The notes beneath the pieces are model-generated. The model was not told the DNA's origin and did not search any database. It saw only the letters and a program-made list of their open reading frames with translations. Position numbers and translations under genes: made by a program. A DNA stretch of 64,000 nucleotides, taken from the NCBI GenBank assembly GCA_963669155.1, contig OZ022584.1:12986615-13050614 (forward strand), in the 5' to 3' direction. Positions 34,555 to 44,345 of the stretch are shown in pieces (within the stretch, counting starts at the first letter, position 1; each line of letters starts with the position of its first letter). The stretch comes from Arbacia lixula. Lineage: Eukaryota; Echinodermata; Echinoidea; Arbacioida; Arbaciidae.

Positions 34555-37500
34555 CTCCTGATCACTCGTACCCCCACTCTTGCTGATGACTCTTATTGCT
34601 CTCATCCTCCCCCTCTTTCACCTCCTCTTCACCTCTTTGTGCTCTGTGCTTTCTTACCTCTCGCACCTCTAATCCTTCGTATTGCTCACCCCTCCTTTCT
34701 CCCATCCAATCTTAACCCTCTTTTCTCTTACCTTCTCTTTATATCCCCTTCTTCTCTGACCCTCTTTCCTTGCAATTTCTGTAACCCCTCTTAACTGCCC
34801 GGTCTAACCTCCCCTATGTTCTCCCTTACTTCTCCCCCTCTCCCTTCCCTCTCTCCCACCCCTCCCCTCCCCCACTCCCCCTCTCCCCCTCTCCCCCTCT
34901 CCCCCTCTCCCCCTCTCCCCCTCTCCCCCTCTACCTCTCCCCCTCTGCCCCTCTGCCCGTCTCCCCCTTTCCCCCTCTCCCCTCTCCCTCTCCACTCCCC
35001 CTCTCCCCTCTCCCCTCCCCCTCCCCCTCTTCCCCTCTCCCCTCCTGCTACCACCTCTCCCTTCTCCCTACCCCCTCCCCCTTTCCCCTCCCCCTCCCCC
35101 TCTCCCCTCTCCCCTCTCCCCAACCCTCCCCTCCCCCTCTCCCCTCTCCCCCTCTCCCCTCTCCCTCTCCCTCTCCCTCTCCCTCTCCCTCTCCCCTCCC
35201 CCTCTCTCCTCTCTCCTCTCTCCTCTCCCCCTCTCCCCCTCTCCCCCTCTCCCCCTCTCCCCCTCTCCCCCTCTCCCCCTCTCCTCTCTCCCCCTCTCCC
35301 TGTCTCCCCCTCTCCCCCTCTCCCCTCCTGCTCCCACCACTCCCCTCTCCCCACCCCCTCCCCCTTTCCCCTCCCCCATTCCCCTCCCCCATTCCCCTCC
35401 CCCATTCCCCTCCCCCATTCCCCTCCCCCATTCCCCTCCCCCTTCCCCCTCTCCCTTCCCCCTCTCCCCCTCTCCCCTCTCACCACTCCCCGTACTCACT
35501 CCCAGGACATGAAGCACCAGCTGGTAGCGATGCGTGACACCATGGAGGTCAACGAGCAGACCATCTTCCAGGTGCAGGATGAGAAGCGGCGTGACTACGA
35601 GGGGCGCGTGGCTCGCCTCCAGACCCAGCTGCAGGGGGAGAAAGACTCCGCCCATTCCCAGCAGAGGGCGCAGCAACAGGAGGTGGGTGGGAAATGTTTC
35701 CTTATAAACCAATCTTTACTAAACTGGCATACGTGTGGGCTGGCTTTTCTGCTCAGATACTAAGCAGCACAACTGCCATACAATCTGTTGTTCGGACAAT
35801 ATACCATTGGCTCCAAATCAACTTCATATACCTTATAATGACATCATTAAGCCACATTCCTCTGGTTATAGCAGTTCCGTGGAAAATTTTGACCTTATGG
35901 TAGAGTGTTTCAAAAGCATATCTAAAATATGTGTTTTGAAATGCTTTTCAATACATGGTTTCTTTGTGTGATAATGTGATTGCGCGTTTATCAACTCCAT
36001 ATGCGTTTCTAAACAAAAAATTGTATTTCAAAACTTTTCCCATTATCTATGGTCATTTCTCGTATTGAACACCGATTTTGGCTAGGCATTTTACTTTAGC
36101 CAAATAAGTAAAATTAGATTTAATGATATGATATTGGTCCCAATTTGGACTTACAAGAAGTAATTAAAGTATGAATTGCTCAAAAAAACCTCATGTGGGC
36201 AGATTTTATTCAAAGAGCTTTAAACAAAAGATTCCAAGAAAAGCGAAAAAATGCAAGCAATTTTTGTGTATTAACCAATAATGGCACATTACCAAAACTT
36301 TCCTCTTACAAAAACTTGTGATGTGTTATGATTTATTCTGCAGTCTTGATTTTTTCCCCCTCTGAATTTAAGCATGAGCCTTGAGGTTAATTGACTAATT
36401 AACTAACAATAGATCCTGTCAATATTGATTATTCCTTTTGCAAGATTAAAAATTAAATGCACGAAAAAAGAAAGTACAAAGTATTCATGTACAGTTTTCG
36501 GAACTAGAGTCACTGTCTCCATATATGAATACTGAGATTTTTGTAGATCTAAACATACAAAACTATTCAAAAGCTGAACCTATACACCAAACAGTGCTGT
36601 TTTTCAAATGTGATCTGAGATGAGTCAGAATTAATATTCAAAAGGATAGTTCACCCTGAACATAAGTTGGTTTCAATAAAAGCAGAAACGTGGAAGAAAC
36701 AAATTAGTGCGTTTGATGATTATCCGTAAAAGGATAAGAAAGTTATGATCTTTTAAAATCCATTTTGTGACGTCATGTGCGAGGTGCTCTCTCATATGTT
36801 GTTTATAAAATAACCCCTACATAAAGTACTCTTTTTCTGTTTTTGATGAAGGCACACTTTTTTCATTGAAGTATGTGTGTAAAATTGTGTTTGTAATAAT
36901 GTATCACATGTGCAGGTAAAATGATGCATTTAAAAAAAATGGACATTTGAATTAAAAAAAAAAATAAATACACAACATATTGGAGAGTATCTCGTTTATG
37001 ACTTCACAACATCAAAACTTTAAAAGATAGCATACATGTATTTCTTGTCCTTTGACTGATTTTCATAAAACCTTCACTTATATGTTTCATTCATGTTTCT
37101 GCTTTGATTAAAACCAGCTTAACTTCAGAGTGGTCTCTCCCTTGAAACAAAGCACCACTCTCTGAGCCAGAACCATAATGCTTGAAATATTGGATAGAAA
37201 CCCGCCGTACTATCGCTAGACTGTCTGCTGAGCTTGATCGGAGGCTCAAGGATTTACTTGTTAGGAATGCTCTCGCCGTTTCCCTCACAGACAATTAAAC
37301 CCAATTTCCCCCCAAAATTGGATAAGCCAATATTTACCCACAAGTGTGCCAGATCTTCTCTAGGGTTTTGGGATATGCGAGAATATGTGTTTTAATGAAA
37401 ATTGAGATTTGAAAGAGGTAAGTAACAGGTAAAATCTCTGGAAGATGGATAGGAAGTGACCCGTATAAACCATACAACATATTTGTAATATGCGAAATTC

Positions 37501-39392
37501 TTTGAAGGGCTTGAGTGCTATTGTCAGTGGAATGATTTTAGTATGAAAGTTAGTCATTTTGTTGTGAGTGTTCGGCTGTATATATATTGTATACTGATGC
37601 ATGTGTTGACATTTTTATCGAGTGTTCATAAAGCAATCCATTTGTCCACACCTGTAAAGTTGAAGTACATAAGTACAATAAACCATCCAAGATTAGTCTA
37701 CAGTTCTAATATTTCTTAAATATTTAGATTTTACTCTTTATAATTTGTGCTCTGTAAAGGAAAGCGTTTCCGATTTAGTACACATCTTGAAGATGGATGA
37801 GTTTTTATTAGTTTTCCTATTTTTCTTATAATTCTGCTTAGATCTATCGGCTTGAACAAGACAGGAAACATCTGAGAGGCAAGCTGGAGGACCTTCAGAA
37901 AGAGCTGTCAAGACACAAGGACCAGGGCAAGAAAGTGGAGGAGCAGAAGAGTGTGGTTGCTGAGAGCCAACAGGAGATCACAAACAAACGTTACGAGATC
38001 AAGAGGCTCGAAGGCAGCTTGAAGCGGTCAAAAGAAGAAGTCCAGTACGAAAAGGAAAATGTGAAGCGGTTACAGATTGAATTGGACAAGGCGCGGTTGC
38101 AAGCCTCAAAGAGAAACAATACTGGCAACCAGCAGCTGTTGAGTATGAAGGCTTCAGAGTTGGCTCAAGTGAAAGGCGATGCCAAGAAGGCAGTGGACCA
38201 AAGAGACAGCTTGATGCTGAGAGTCAAGAGCCAAGGCACAGAGATTGACCGTCTGGGTGCCCTGGTTAAAACCAAAGAGCAGGAGCTGGCGCAGGAAAGG
38301 TGCGAGGTGGCGTATCTCAAAGAGGTAAACGAGAGGTTGACAGCAGCGTTGAAAGAAAAGGACGAGAAGGTTGTCAAGAAGGAGAGCAAAGTGGAGGGCA
38401 GTGCCCTGCCGAAAGCTCAGAAATCGGATGTGGTTGAGCTTGAGCTGAGTAGGACTCTAGAAAAGTTGCAGCAGCTGCAGACGGAAAAGGACATGGAGTC
38501 GACGAGACTCAAGAAGCGAATCGGGGAGAAAGATGCTGAGCTGAAGCGACTGCAAGCAAGGTTACGAGAGCGGGGCAAGGGGAGCAGCAGCGAGCAGAAG
38601 GTAGGGCAGGTGCAGCGGCGGTTGGAGCAGGACAATGCGGATCTCCAGGTCCAACTCGCCAAGAGGGACCAGGAGCTGAAGGCTGTGCGGCACCAGGTGG
38701 TGGTCCTCCAGACCCAGGAGAGGAACTCTGGGCCTGCCCTGTCCAACTCCATCCTGCAGAAGAAGGAGGCAGAGCTCAAGGCATGCCAGGAACGGCTCCA
38801 CCAACGTAGCGCTGAGATCAAATACATCAGGGACAAGCTCGGTGAGCGGGACGCCGAGCTGACTGCACTCAAGGTCAAGCTGGACAGGGTGCACCGCCAG
38901 GAGAATGGTCGCCGGGCGGGGTCGCTGGACCGGGAGCTCTCTGGGACGCGCCAGGCCAAGCAACACCTCGAGTCCCAGGTGAAGGGTCTGCAGGAGGAGA
39001 ACGCCCGCCTCAAGGAGAAGATGAGTCGAGTGGCCGTTGGGGTCAAGACCCTCTCCGAGAGCCACCTCAACCTCGCCAAGCTCTCAATGACTCCCTCCGT
39101 TCCAGAAAAACCCAAGTTTGAGCGGACGGACCCCAAGGCCGTGGCCCACCTACAGAAGGAGGTGGGTAGCCTGCGGCAGGAGGTAGCCAGGGCCAGGGAG
39201 GACAGAGACAAGCAGACGGCAGAGTTCCGCAGGGAACACAGCATTTGGCAGGAGGAGAAGCTGAGGGTCATCGCCTACCAGAAGCAGCTGCAGCTCAACT
39301 ACGTCCAGATGGTCCAGAAGAACAAGAAGTTGGAACAGGAGATCCAGCAGCTCAACAAGGAGCTGGACAGGGAGGAGGTCATCCAGTGCTAA
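23727..39392 (+). CDS. LZTS-like: LZTS/fezzin-family coiled-coil protein (leucine zipper putative tumour suppressor-like)
   Basis: Four coding exons (23727-24065, 26681-27427, 35506-35682, 37842-39392) join in phase 0 into 937 codons. Residues 1-113 are Ser/Pro-rich and end [13 protein letters not shown]. The next exon opens [14 protein letters not shown], and this pair matches the PPKL...RP(T/V)AFKP block of vertebrate LZTS proteins. Residues 114-350 are low-complexity and His/Ser/Asn-rich. From about 350 to 937 the protein is a long charged coiled coil. Its last ~95 residues ([20 protein letters not shown]) match the conserved LZTS C-terminus. Vertebrate fezzins (about 600-670 aa) act in cytoplasm, centrosome/microtubule control and the postsynaptic density. 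This protein is longer, lacks the N-terminal MGS myristoylation start of LZTS1 and ends EEVIQC, not the TEI PDZ ligand of LZTS1. The start is the first Met after an in-frame TGA at 23724. A 3' splice site at 23688 implies at least one upstream 5' UTR exon that I could not place. Introns are loaded with repeats. N4BP3, a relative, is the main alternative name. Confidence 0.85.
24066..26680 (+). other. LZTS-like intron 1
   Basis: Between donor 24066 and acceptor 26680. It carries family B copy 2 (25,863-26,336). No further exon recognised. Confidence 0.6.
25863..26336. mobile_element. Family B TTAA palindromic element, copy 2
   Basis: Left TTAAAGGAATAGTCCACCC matches copy 1. The right end (GGTAGACTAGCCCTTTGA) is mutated but aligned. 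Inner arms include GCTCTCCCATATGTTATGTA and GGAGAGCACCTCACATGTGA. Confidence 0.6.
26681..27427 (+). CDS. LZTS-like: LZTS-like, second coding exon
   Basis: The acceptor is CATTCCCAG (ends 26680) and the donor is CAG|GTAAAT (27428). 249 codons, residues 114-362. Begins with the conserved [10 protein letters not shown] block, then a long His/Ser/Asn/Gly-rich region with a six-Ser run, ending with the start of the coiled coil ([13 protein letters not shown]). Confidence 0.8.
27545..27780 (+). repeat. Pyrimidine-rich low-complexity tract
   Basis: TCTC/TTTC-rich sequence just after exon 2, interrupted but strongly strand-asymmetric. The long reading frame extending from exon 2 through it is read-through into the intron, not protein. 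Confidence 0.5.
28246..29702. other. No exon seen in this part of intron 2
   Basis: A G-run lies at about 28,254-28,264. The remainder is AT-rich with no recognised repeat family. Confidence 0.35.
29703..29842 (+). repeat. (AG)n/(AAAG)n microsatellite
   Basis: About 45 bp of AG dinucleotides followed by AAAG/GAAAG tetranucleotide repeats, all purine. The Arg/Glu/Lys frames through it are composition artefacts. Confidence 0.85.
30640..30863 (+). repeat. (TC)n/(TCCC)n microsatellite
   Basis: CTCT runs grade into CCCT tetranucleotide repeats (about 30,796-30,863). Nearly pure C+T on the plus strand. Confidence 0.85.
31540..31592 (+). mobile_element. Possible solo LINE/SINE 3' tail
   Basis: GTATTGCACTGAGTGAAATA, then AAGC and a (TGAAT)n-like tail (TGAATTGAATTGAATTG). 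An A/T-rich end followed by a pentanucleotide tail is typical of LINE 3' ends. No RT frame lies upstream. Confidence 0.35.
32306..32796 (+). mobile_element. Family K inverted-repeat element, copy 3
   Basis: Left GTGTCTTCATTAGCCTGATC is inverted at about 32,690-32,706 (GATCTGGCTAATGAAGACAC). A further K-like segment continues to GGGCTAATGAAGACGCCCC at about 32,796. The interior matches the copies at 2.6/5.7 kb and 7.7 kb. Confidence 0.65.
32998..33141 (+). mobile_element. Family A element, truncated left arm
   Basis: TTAAAGGGAATAAACTGTAC at the left, then the family A arm through TCAAATGATCCACATT, where the match ends before the palindrome centre. Confidence 0.65.
33645..34031. mobile_element. 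Family C long-form element, copy 4
   Basis: Left GTGTGTCACCAAGATGTG and right CATCTTGGTGAGACACCCC are inverted. Inner arms with ACTGGTGACCTCTTC and GATCACCAGT correspond to the short family C copies, but the interior is about 200 bp longer and partly duplicated (CATCTTGG twice near the right end). Confidence 0.55.
34338..34390 (+). other. Near-perfect 21-bp hairpin
   Basis: TCAAAACAATACTATT pairs with AATAGTATTGTTTTGA across an 11-base loop (ATCTCGAGGAA), extended outward by TGAT/ATCA. No copy was noticed elsewhere in the window. The role is unknown, and the loop is short for a typical miRNA precursor. Confidence 0.45.
34515..34552 (+). repeat. (TC)n microsatellite
   Basis: A run of CT dinucleotides preceding more pyrimidine-rich sequence. 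Confidence 0.7.
34809..35490 (+). repeat. ~680-bp polypyrimidine minisatellite abutting LZTS-like exon 3
   Basis: Almost only C and T on the plus strand, made of CCCCTCT, CCCTCTC and CCCCCATTCCCCTC units (the last repeated six times at about 35,375-35,440). It ends some 15 bases before the 3' splice site at 35505 and so serves as, or overlaps, an extraordinarily long polypyrimidine tract. Long Pro/Ser/Leu and Gly/Arg/Glu frames through it reflect composition only. Confidence 0.85.
35506..35682 (+). CDS. LZTS-like: LZTS-like, third coding exon
   Basis: 59 codons (residues 363-421) from the CACTCCCAG acceptor to the GAG|GTGGGT donor. Encodes coiled coil ([18 protein letters not shown] ... QRAQQQE). 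The phase-0 borders match exons 2 and 4. Confidence 0.8.
35700..35905. mobile_element. Family L repeat, short copy
   Basis: GGCTGGCTTTTCTGCTCAGA, ACTAAGCAGCA and the end GCAGTTCCGTGGAAAATTTT match the two flanks of the 18.85-19.46 kb element, without its AAACGC-rich core. A remnant CGCGTTTATCAACTC lies downstream at about 35,984. Confidence 0.45.
36640..37146. mobile_element. Family B TTAA palindromic element, copy 3
   Basis: Left AAAAGGATAGTTCACCCTGA and the inner TTTTGTGACGTCATGTGCGA match copy 1. The right end (TTCAGAGTGGTCTCTCCCTT) is decayed. Confidence 0.6.
37842..39392 (+). CDS. LZTS-like: LZTS-like, fourth (last) coding exon
   Basis: 516 codons plus TAA, residues 422-937, entirely coiled coil with regular heptad-like Leu/Ile spacing. 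It begins [20 protein letters not shown]. The C-terminal 95 residues carry the LZTS signature around [12 protein letters not shown] and [12 protein letters not shown] content rises sharply toward the 3' end of the exon. A 284-codon antisense frame is a shadow. Confidence 0.88.
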   Translation: MYRLEQDRKHLRGKLEDLQKELSRHKDQGKKVEEQKSVVAESQQEITNKRYEIKRLEGSLKRSKEEVQYEKENVKRLQIELDKARLQASKRNNTGNQQLLSMKASELAQVKGDAKKAVDQRDSLMLRVKSQGTEIDRLGALVKTKEQELAQERCEVAYLKEVNERLTAALKEKDEKVVKKESKVEGSALPKAQKSDVVELELSRTLEKLQQLQTEKDMESTRLKKRIGEKDAELKRLQARLRERGKGSSSEQKVGQVQRRLEQDNADLQVQLAKRDQELKAVRHQVVVLQTQERNSGPALSNSILQKKEAELKACQERLHQRSAEIKYIRDKLGERDAELTALKVKLDRVHRQENGRRAGSLDRELSGTRQAKQHLESQVKGLQEENARLKEKMSRVAVGVKTLSESHLNLAKLSMTPSVPEKPKFERTDPKAVAHLQKEVGSLRQEVARAREDRDKQTAEFRREHSIWQEEKLRVIAYQKQLQLNYVQMVQKNKKLEQEIQQLNKELDREEVIQC

Positions 39393-39945
39393 CCCCCTGA
39401 CCCCTGACCCTCCATGACAACCACTGCCAAGTCACAAACAAGAAGCTTGGCCAGGACGTAATTTAGCACTGACCCTTGGCAGAAAAGTCTTTAGTCTGTT
39501 GGATGTAGCTATAACAAGATTGCACAGGGAGAACCTCTTACCCGCTGACCGTTGCTTGAATTCAATGATAGTGACCAATCAAGCCCTTGGACATGAAGTT
39601 GTTGACCACTACATCAGCATCTTTAGCCTCAGAATTAGGCTGTGTGCTATTTATTTTCTAGTCTTCTTCAATGTCATCACAACTCAGACACACAGACTAG
39701 CCTAATATATCATCTGGCTGGTCCTGAGGGAAGAGTGGAGAAGATGTAGTGCTTAGTATAAGTTTCCAGATTTAGCTCTGATTATAGCAGTTGATGGTAA
39801 GAAGTCTGGGATGGGTTTTCTGAAGGAAACCAAAGTCCAGAACTCTCTTAGCTAACTCAGTTGGTATTCTGACAACTGACTTAAGTCCAAAAAAAAAAAC
39901 TGTGTCAATAGGCCAATCACAGCTATGGAGGGTAAGCGATCTGGC

Positions 39946-40110
39946 GGGTGTTTCACCAAGCTGTTCGTAAGTTACAAAGGACTGGTGATCCCTTCTTGTG
40001 CTAAATGCAATACCACACTTTGTTCATTGAGAATCTGATTTAGCACAAGAAGGGATCACCAGTCCTTTGTAAAGTCGTTCATAACTTACGAACAGCTTGG
40101 TGAAACAACC
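39946..40110. mobile_element. Family C palindromic element, copy 2
   Basis: GGGTGTTTCACCAAGCTG on the left is inverted at the right (CAGCTTGGTGAAACAACC). The arms pair over TGTTCGTAAGTTAC and GGACTGGTGATCCCTTCTTG with a spacer of about 30 bp containing CACTTTGTTCATTGAG. Confidence 0.75.
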
Positions 40111-41164
40111 GCCTGGTCCGTAGGTTACATCATCAGTACCTTGAGTTGATGAAAGTGACCAGTCATTCCTTGAAAAATGATTGTATATGAAGGTGCTTGA
40201 GCCACTGAAAAGAAGTGGTTCTGAAAAGAAACGTCCAAGGGATGAAAAGAAATGTAATGCAAAGGTATTTCTGATGCTTCCAGTGAACTGACCAATACTA
40301 AAACTTTGTCTGGATTATTTTCAAATTGGATTTAGAATTCTTGTCTTGGTGATCATTGATATGTAAATAGATATTTTCTATACAAATACAGTTTTATTTG
40401 TTCACTTTTGAACATGAGTGGTTATGCTTTTCAATGGCATTTGAAAGTTGCTGATCAAATTTTGACTGAATTCAAGAAAATTAGATATATATCAGTGTTA
40501 AGATTTAGTCAGTATGAAATGTATATTTAATTGAAAGAAAAAACATAAACGGAAGAGAATACAACATTAGTTGTACTATTTTGGGCTAATTTCACATCAT
40601 CAATTACAAATTTTGTTAAAAACTGAATTCTTTTTGAGTATTAAGGACATCAATTGTATGCAAACTTTGGGTATTTTTGTCTTCTGTCGCAACTTTATCG
40701 CAACTCAGCTAAAAGAGAAATTCAGATTGTAAACTAAGATGCAAGTACAAAGTGTAAATTCAAATATAGTTTTCTATTTACATTTACTAGTGTTGTTATC
40801 ACGTTTCTGGAGACTGCCAATTATAGATGACTTGTGTGGTCTTTTTTGTTGTTAGTTCTGTATTGCTGCCATGTCTTCCATATCAACTCAAAATCACTTC
40901 ATAGAAAGTGCAACAGCAAATGTATTCAAACCTATTTGGCTCATACATGTATATGAGAACATGCAAAGTAATGTATAATTTAATAGGCATACCAGTATTC
41001 ATTCAACATATTTAACAGTGTCTACTCATCAGTTGATTCTGGTAAAATGTGTGAGAACTCATCCGGTCATGTACCATCTGACAATGAACACATTGTTGAT
41101 AGCAATTCCGCCTTACAAATATACACTAGGTTTAAAAAACACTAACTTTTGATGATTTTGAAAC

Positions 41165-41585
41165 ATGATAACACATAAATTACAACTCGATTCAAGGTGA
41201 AATTGACATAATCATTAAGTCAAAGCATGTCAATTATTAGTGAAGCATGATTTCTGACATTTCATGAATCATTATACTTGTAATAATCCTTGGAATTTTT
41301 AATGAAATGTTGACGTTTGGACAAAATTTTGGCTTCAAAATATGTTTGTATCACATAATTAATTCAGAACACGATGACCATTGTGTATCACATCTGTCAA
41401 TCCACTAGCAACTACCATCACTGTGCCATTAAGAATGAATGATGCTGGCAGAAAAGAAATTCTGGATCGACATAATGTGATACACAATGGCCATTGTTGT
41501 TTTCTGAATTAAATTGACATCACTTGACTTTATGTTCTGTCAATTTCAGCTTGATTTGAGGTAACTCTTATTTGTAATTACTGGT
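41165..41585. repeat. Large imperfect inverted repeat
   Basis: The inner arms (TAATTCAGAACACGATGACC, ATTGTGTATCACA) are inverted at about 41,478-41,518. The outer arms (AATTACAACTCGATTCAAGG and AATTGACATAATCATTAAGT) pair with 41,530-41,582. It is probably an old foldback element within the LZTS-like 3' UTR. Confidence 0.5.
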
Positions 41586-43920
41586 AATTTGCAACTATAT
41601 TGTAAGTGTAGGTTTCTGATTCTGATTTATGAAACAAATATGTCAAATGCAGATCAAATTGAATCAAGAACATCTTTTTTTATTTATTTTTACACCCTGC
41701 ACAATGGTGCAGCAATTCTGTTGTGCGTTCAAGTGATTTGTGAGGTAATTTGTTACCAAATAATTGTGCTCTTCAGAACTTGATTATTGTCAATGTAAAT
41801 TAATATTTTATGCAGATATGGCTATTGAAGAACCAAACTACAGCTCAAGCCATGTTGATTACAAACTCAATATATTGTTCGTAGGTCAGTGAAAGAATGT
41901 TAGGATTACTGTGGTTGCCGTAGTCATCACTGGATGAAATGGTTGACTTATTTATAATAAACAAAAAACAAAGGGTATTGACATTTAGTACTCTCTATTA
42001 TGGTGCTTGAAATTGGATGTAGTAAATGTTGATTCTGCAGAGATGAACAAAAAAAAAAGGCTCCTGATTTGGAGAACCTGGTAGCTGTTTTTTTCTGCGA
42101 AGAAACAGCACACAATGGCGATATAAGAAGCACTGAGAAGAAAGAATAACTGCTTTTAAATGTACTTTGTAGCTGTTCATCATCTAGAAACCATCTGTTT
42201 ATATCATATTTATATAGGTTATTTTACTTCAATCTCGACATTTCCCAGAGTTTCCACTTCTTGACTCTTCCTTCCGAGGTGGATACATCTTTTCTCTATT
42301 TTGTTGATGCATTTGTGGTATTTATTTTTGTGGTTCACACTTCTTTCACCTTGTACTTATTTTTGTATCTGTGTGGCTCCACCATGAAATATTAAACCAA
42401 AAAGAAGGAGAAAGGATTGTATTTGTGGAATGTTTTCCGTTCAGCCAGTATTTCCATGCATTATGGCTCGGATGTGGAAACAATTTCCAAAGCTGCATCG
42501 TATTACAAGCTTTAAGATTGAATTACTAAAGGAATGAAGGCGAATCGGAATGTTGAAATGATTTGATCTTGTGGATCATGCACATGTCAAAGGTCGAAGG
42601 TCAGGCATGTTTCAGGATGAAGTCCAAACTTGACAAGAAGTGTAGGAGATTTGTTGACTAAATGTGGAGGCATATTTTTCCTCATAGTATACTCGTTCCT
42701 AGAACTTTCATCTTTTTACATATATACACTCTATTTTGACAATGTTTTCATCCTAATGTATCATCTATTCTGTATTTTCCAAACCATGTTGTAAAATTAA
42801 AAGTGTAAATAGTATATATTGACTCGTTTGTGAAAAACTTACTGATTTTTTGTGTTTACTGTACTTGTAAAGGAAATGGACAATTTGTTATCACTTTTGT
42901 TAGCATCTGTTGTAAGCAGAAAGTGCAGGCTGGTGAAAGTTAGTCATCCTTGATGTGCCCCTGGTGAATATTTCACCATTAATGCACAAAAATTCCACAG
43001 AGCAGCATTTTGTCTGGCACGCAAAGGATTATATGTCCCAAAATATTTTTATAAGTTCAAATATTATTTACTGAAAATACTCGGTGACATCAATGATGTA
43101 AAAAAATTTTTGGCACTGCCTATTGGTAAATACATAGTGATGCAACTCCTGTTATTGGAGAAAGAAATTATGTGGATATCAGCAAAAACATGAAAATGAT
43201 TGTATTCAGTTTAATCAAAATAAAAGGAAGTAATCCGTGGATTGGGTTAGTCCTCTGCCTGGTGCAAAATCATGGCAAGCTTGTGTTCATAATCTCTCGT
43301 TTACTGCCCTCACCTTCGTGCATACACCATGGGTTCTAGGAAAAATGCTGTCATCTAATTTATGACTTCCAACGGTAGTTACATTTTGTAGTGAAGGTTT
43401 ATCTTTTACCTTTCTTATAATTTGGCTCCACACAAAGTTACGGTAAAAGCATTGATGCATACCTTGCAAAGCATGCTGGGATAAGGAGATTGCACAGGTA
43501 AACAAATAAGAGATTGTTTGTGATCTATAAACCCCCCCCCCCCCCAGAAATTCATAATTTGCAGTGTATACGCTTAAGTTTTGAAGTTTTCACTGTCCTA
43601 CAGTCAGACCTGGATTTTGTGATCATGCATCTGTGTGTAATCCATGCACTAGTCGTAGTTCATGTTTATGAGTTTGGTGTCACCACTTCTACATTCAAAG
43701 AAAGATAATGTTTATCTTTTAATGTGGCATTCCATATATGTTTTTGTTTGGGTATATTTCATGTATGTAGCAGAGACAATATGTACACTATTTATCAAGA
43801 AGGCGGCACAATGATTGTTCTGTTTTCTAGCTTGAAGACTGAGGAAGATATATACATGTATCATGGAGTCATGGACCTTGAATTTGTTTCATTTATGTAA
43901 TCCCTGCCAACCGTGTTTCA

Positions 43921-43926
43921 AATAAA
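43921..43926 (+). terminator. Candidate polyadenylation signal of LZTS-like gene
   Basis: AATAAA followed about 30 bases later by GCTTGTGTGATTTATTGTG and GAGGTTGTGAGG, a GT-rich downstream element. It lies just before a family F6 element. Confidence 0.4.
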
Positions 43927-44005
43927 CTCTTGGAACAGATACTTCCACATGGCGCTTGTGTGATTTATTGTGATGTGAGGTTGTGAGGGAAATAAAGTGA
44001 GTTTT

Positions 44006-44345
44006 TTAAAGATGGCCCGTCTCTTTTATAGACGTCTGCAAACTTCATGAAAGTTTGCACATATTTAGTACGTATCTTTGGGATACCAACTGTGAAATTT
44101 TAAGGTCCGAGGTGCTATAACTCCTGTAGAATAAATGAAAATCTCACTAGGTTTCACTGAGATTTGACTATTTTTGTGGTACGAAAAAAGAAAGCTCGAT
44201 CAATTATCAAAGGTTATTTCCTCAAAACCGAATATTACGCTTTGTTGATTCTAGGGAAAGGTTATATTGCCACACTCTCTCAAATGATGACAAAGTCGGG
44301 GAAACTTTCAGAATTAGGTCTGCAAAAGGGACGGGCTACCTTTAA
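44006..44345 (+). mobile_element. Family F6 TTAA element, copy 3
   Basis: TTAAAGATGGCCCGTCTC at left and GGGACGGGCTACCTTTAA at right. The body matches the 14.65 and 23.0 kb copies. A 69-codon frame inside is not conserved between copies. Confidence 0.75.

Larger units (their letters stand above)
27428..35505 (+). other. LZTS-like intron 2 (8.1 kb)
   Basis: A large intron holding purine and pyrimidine simple repeats, a family K element, family A and C copies, a short perfect hairpin and a very long polypyrimidine tract at its 3' end. No additional exon recognised. Confidence 0.6.
35683..37841 (+). other. LZTS-like intron 3
   Basis: Contains a family L repeat (about 35,700-35,905) and family B copy 3 (36,640-37,146). 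The acceptor is TTCTGCTTAG. Confidence 0.6.
39393..43945 (+). other. Probable long 3' UTR of LZTS-like gene
   Basis: AT-rich, no exon-like coding and no splice pattern. Canonical AATAAA hexamers occur at about 41,956, 43,219 and 43,921. The last is followed by a GT-rich stretch, which makes it the best end candidate. The true end could be earlier. It would include a family C hairpin and a larger inverted repeat. Confidence 0.45.

Noticed and set aside
34816..35763. 315-codon Pro/Ser/Leu-rich frame, and the Gly/Arg/Glu-rich frame on the opposite strand at 34,791-35,486
   Set aside because: Produced by the C/T minisatellite. Only the part from 35,506 to 35,682 is a real exon.
38417..39271. 284-codon and 167-codon antisense frames opposite LZTS-like exon 4
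   Set aside because: Low-complexity Ser/Leu/Arg shadows of a GC-rich coiled-coil exon. The plus strand has clear family resemblance and splice sites.
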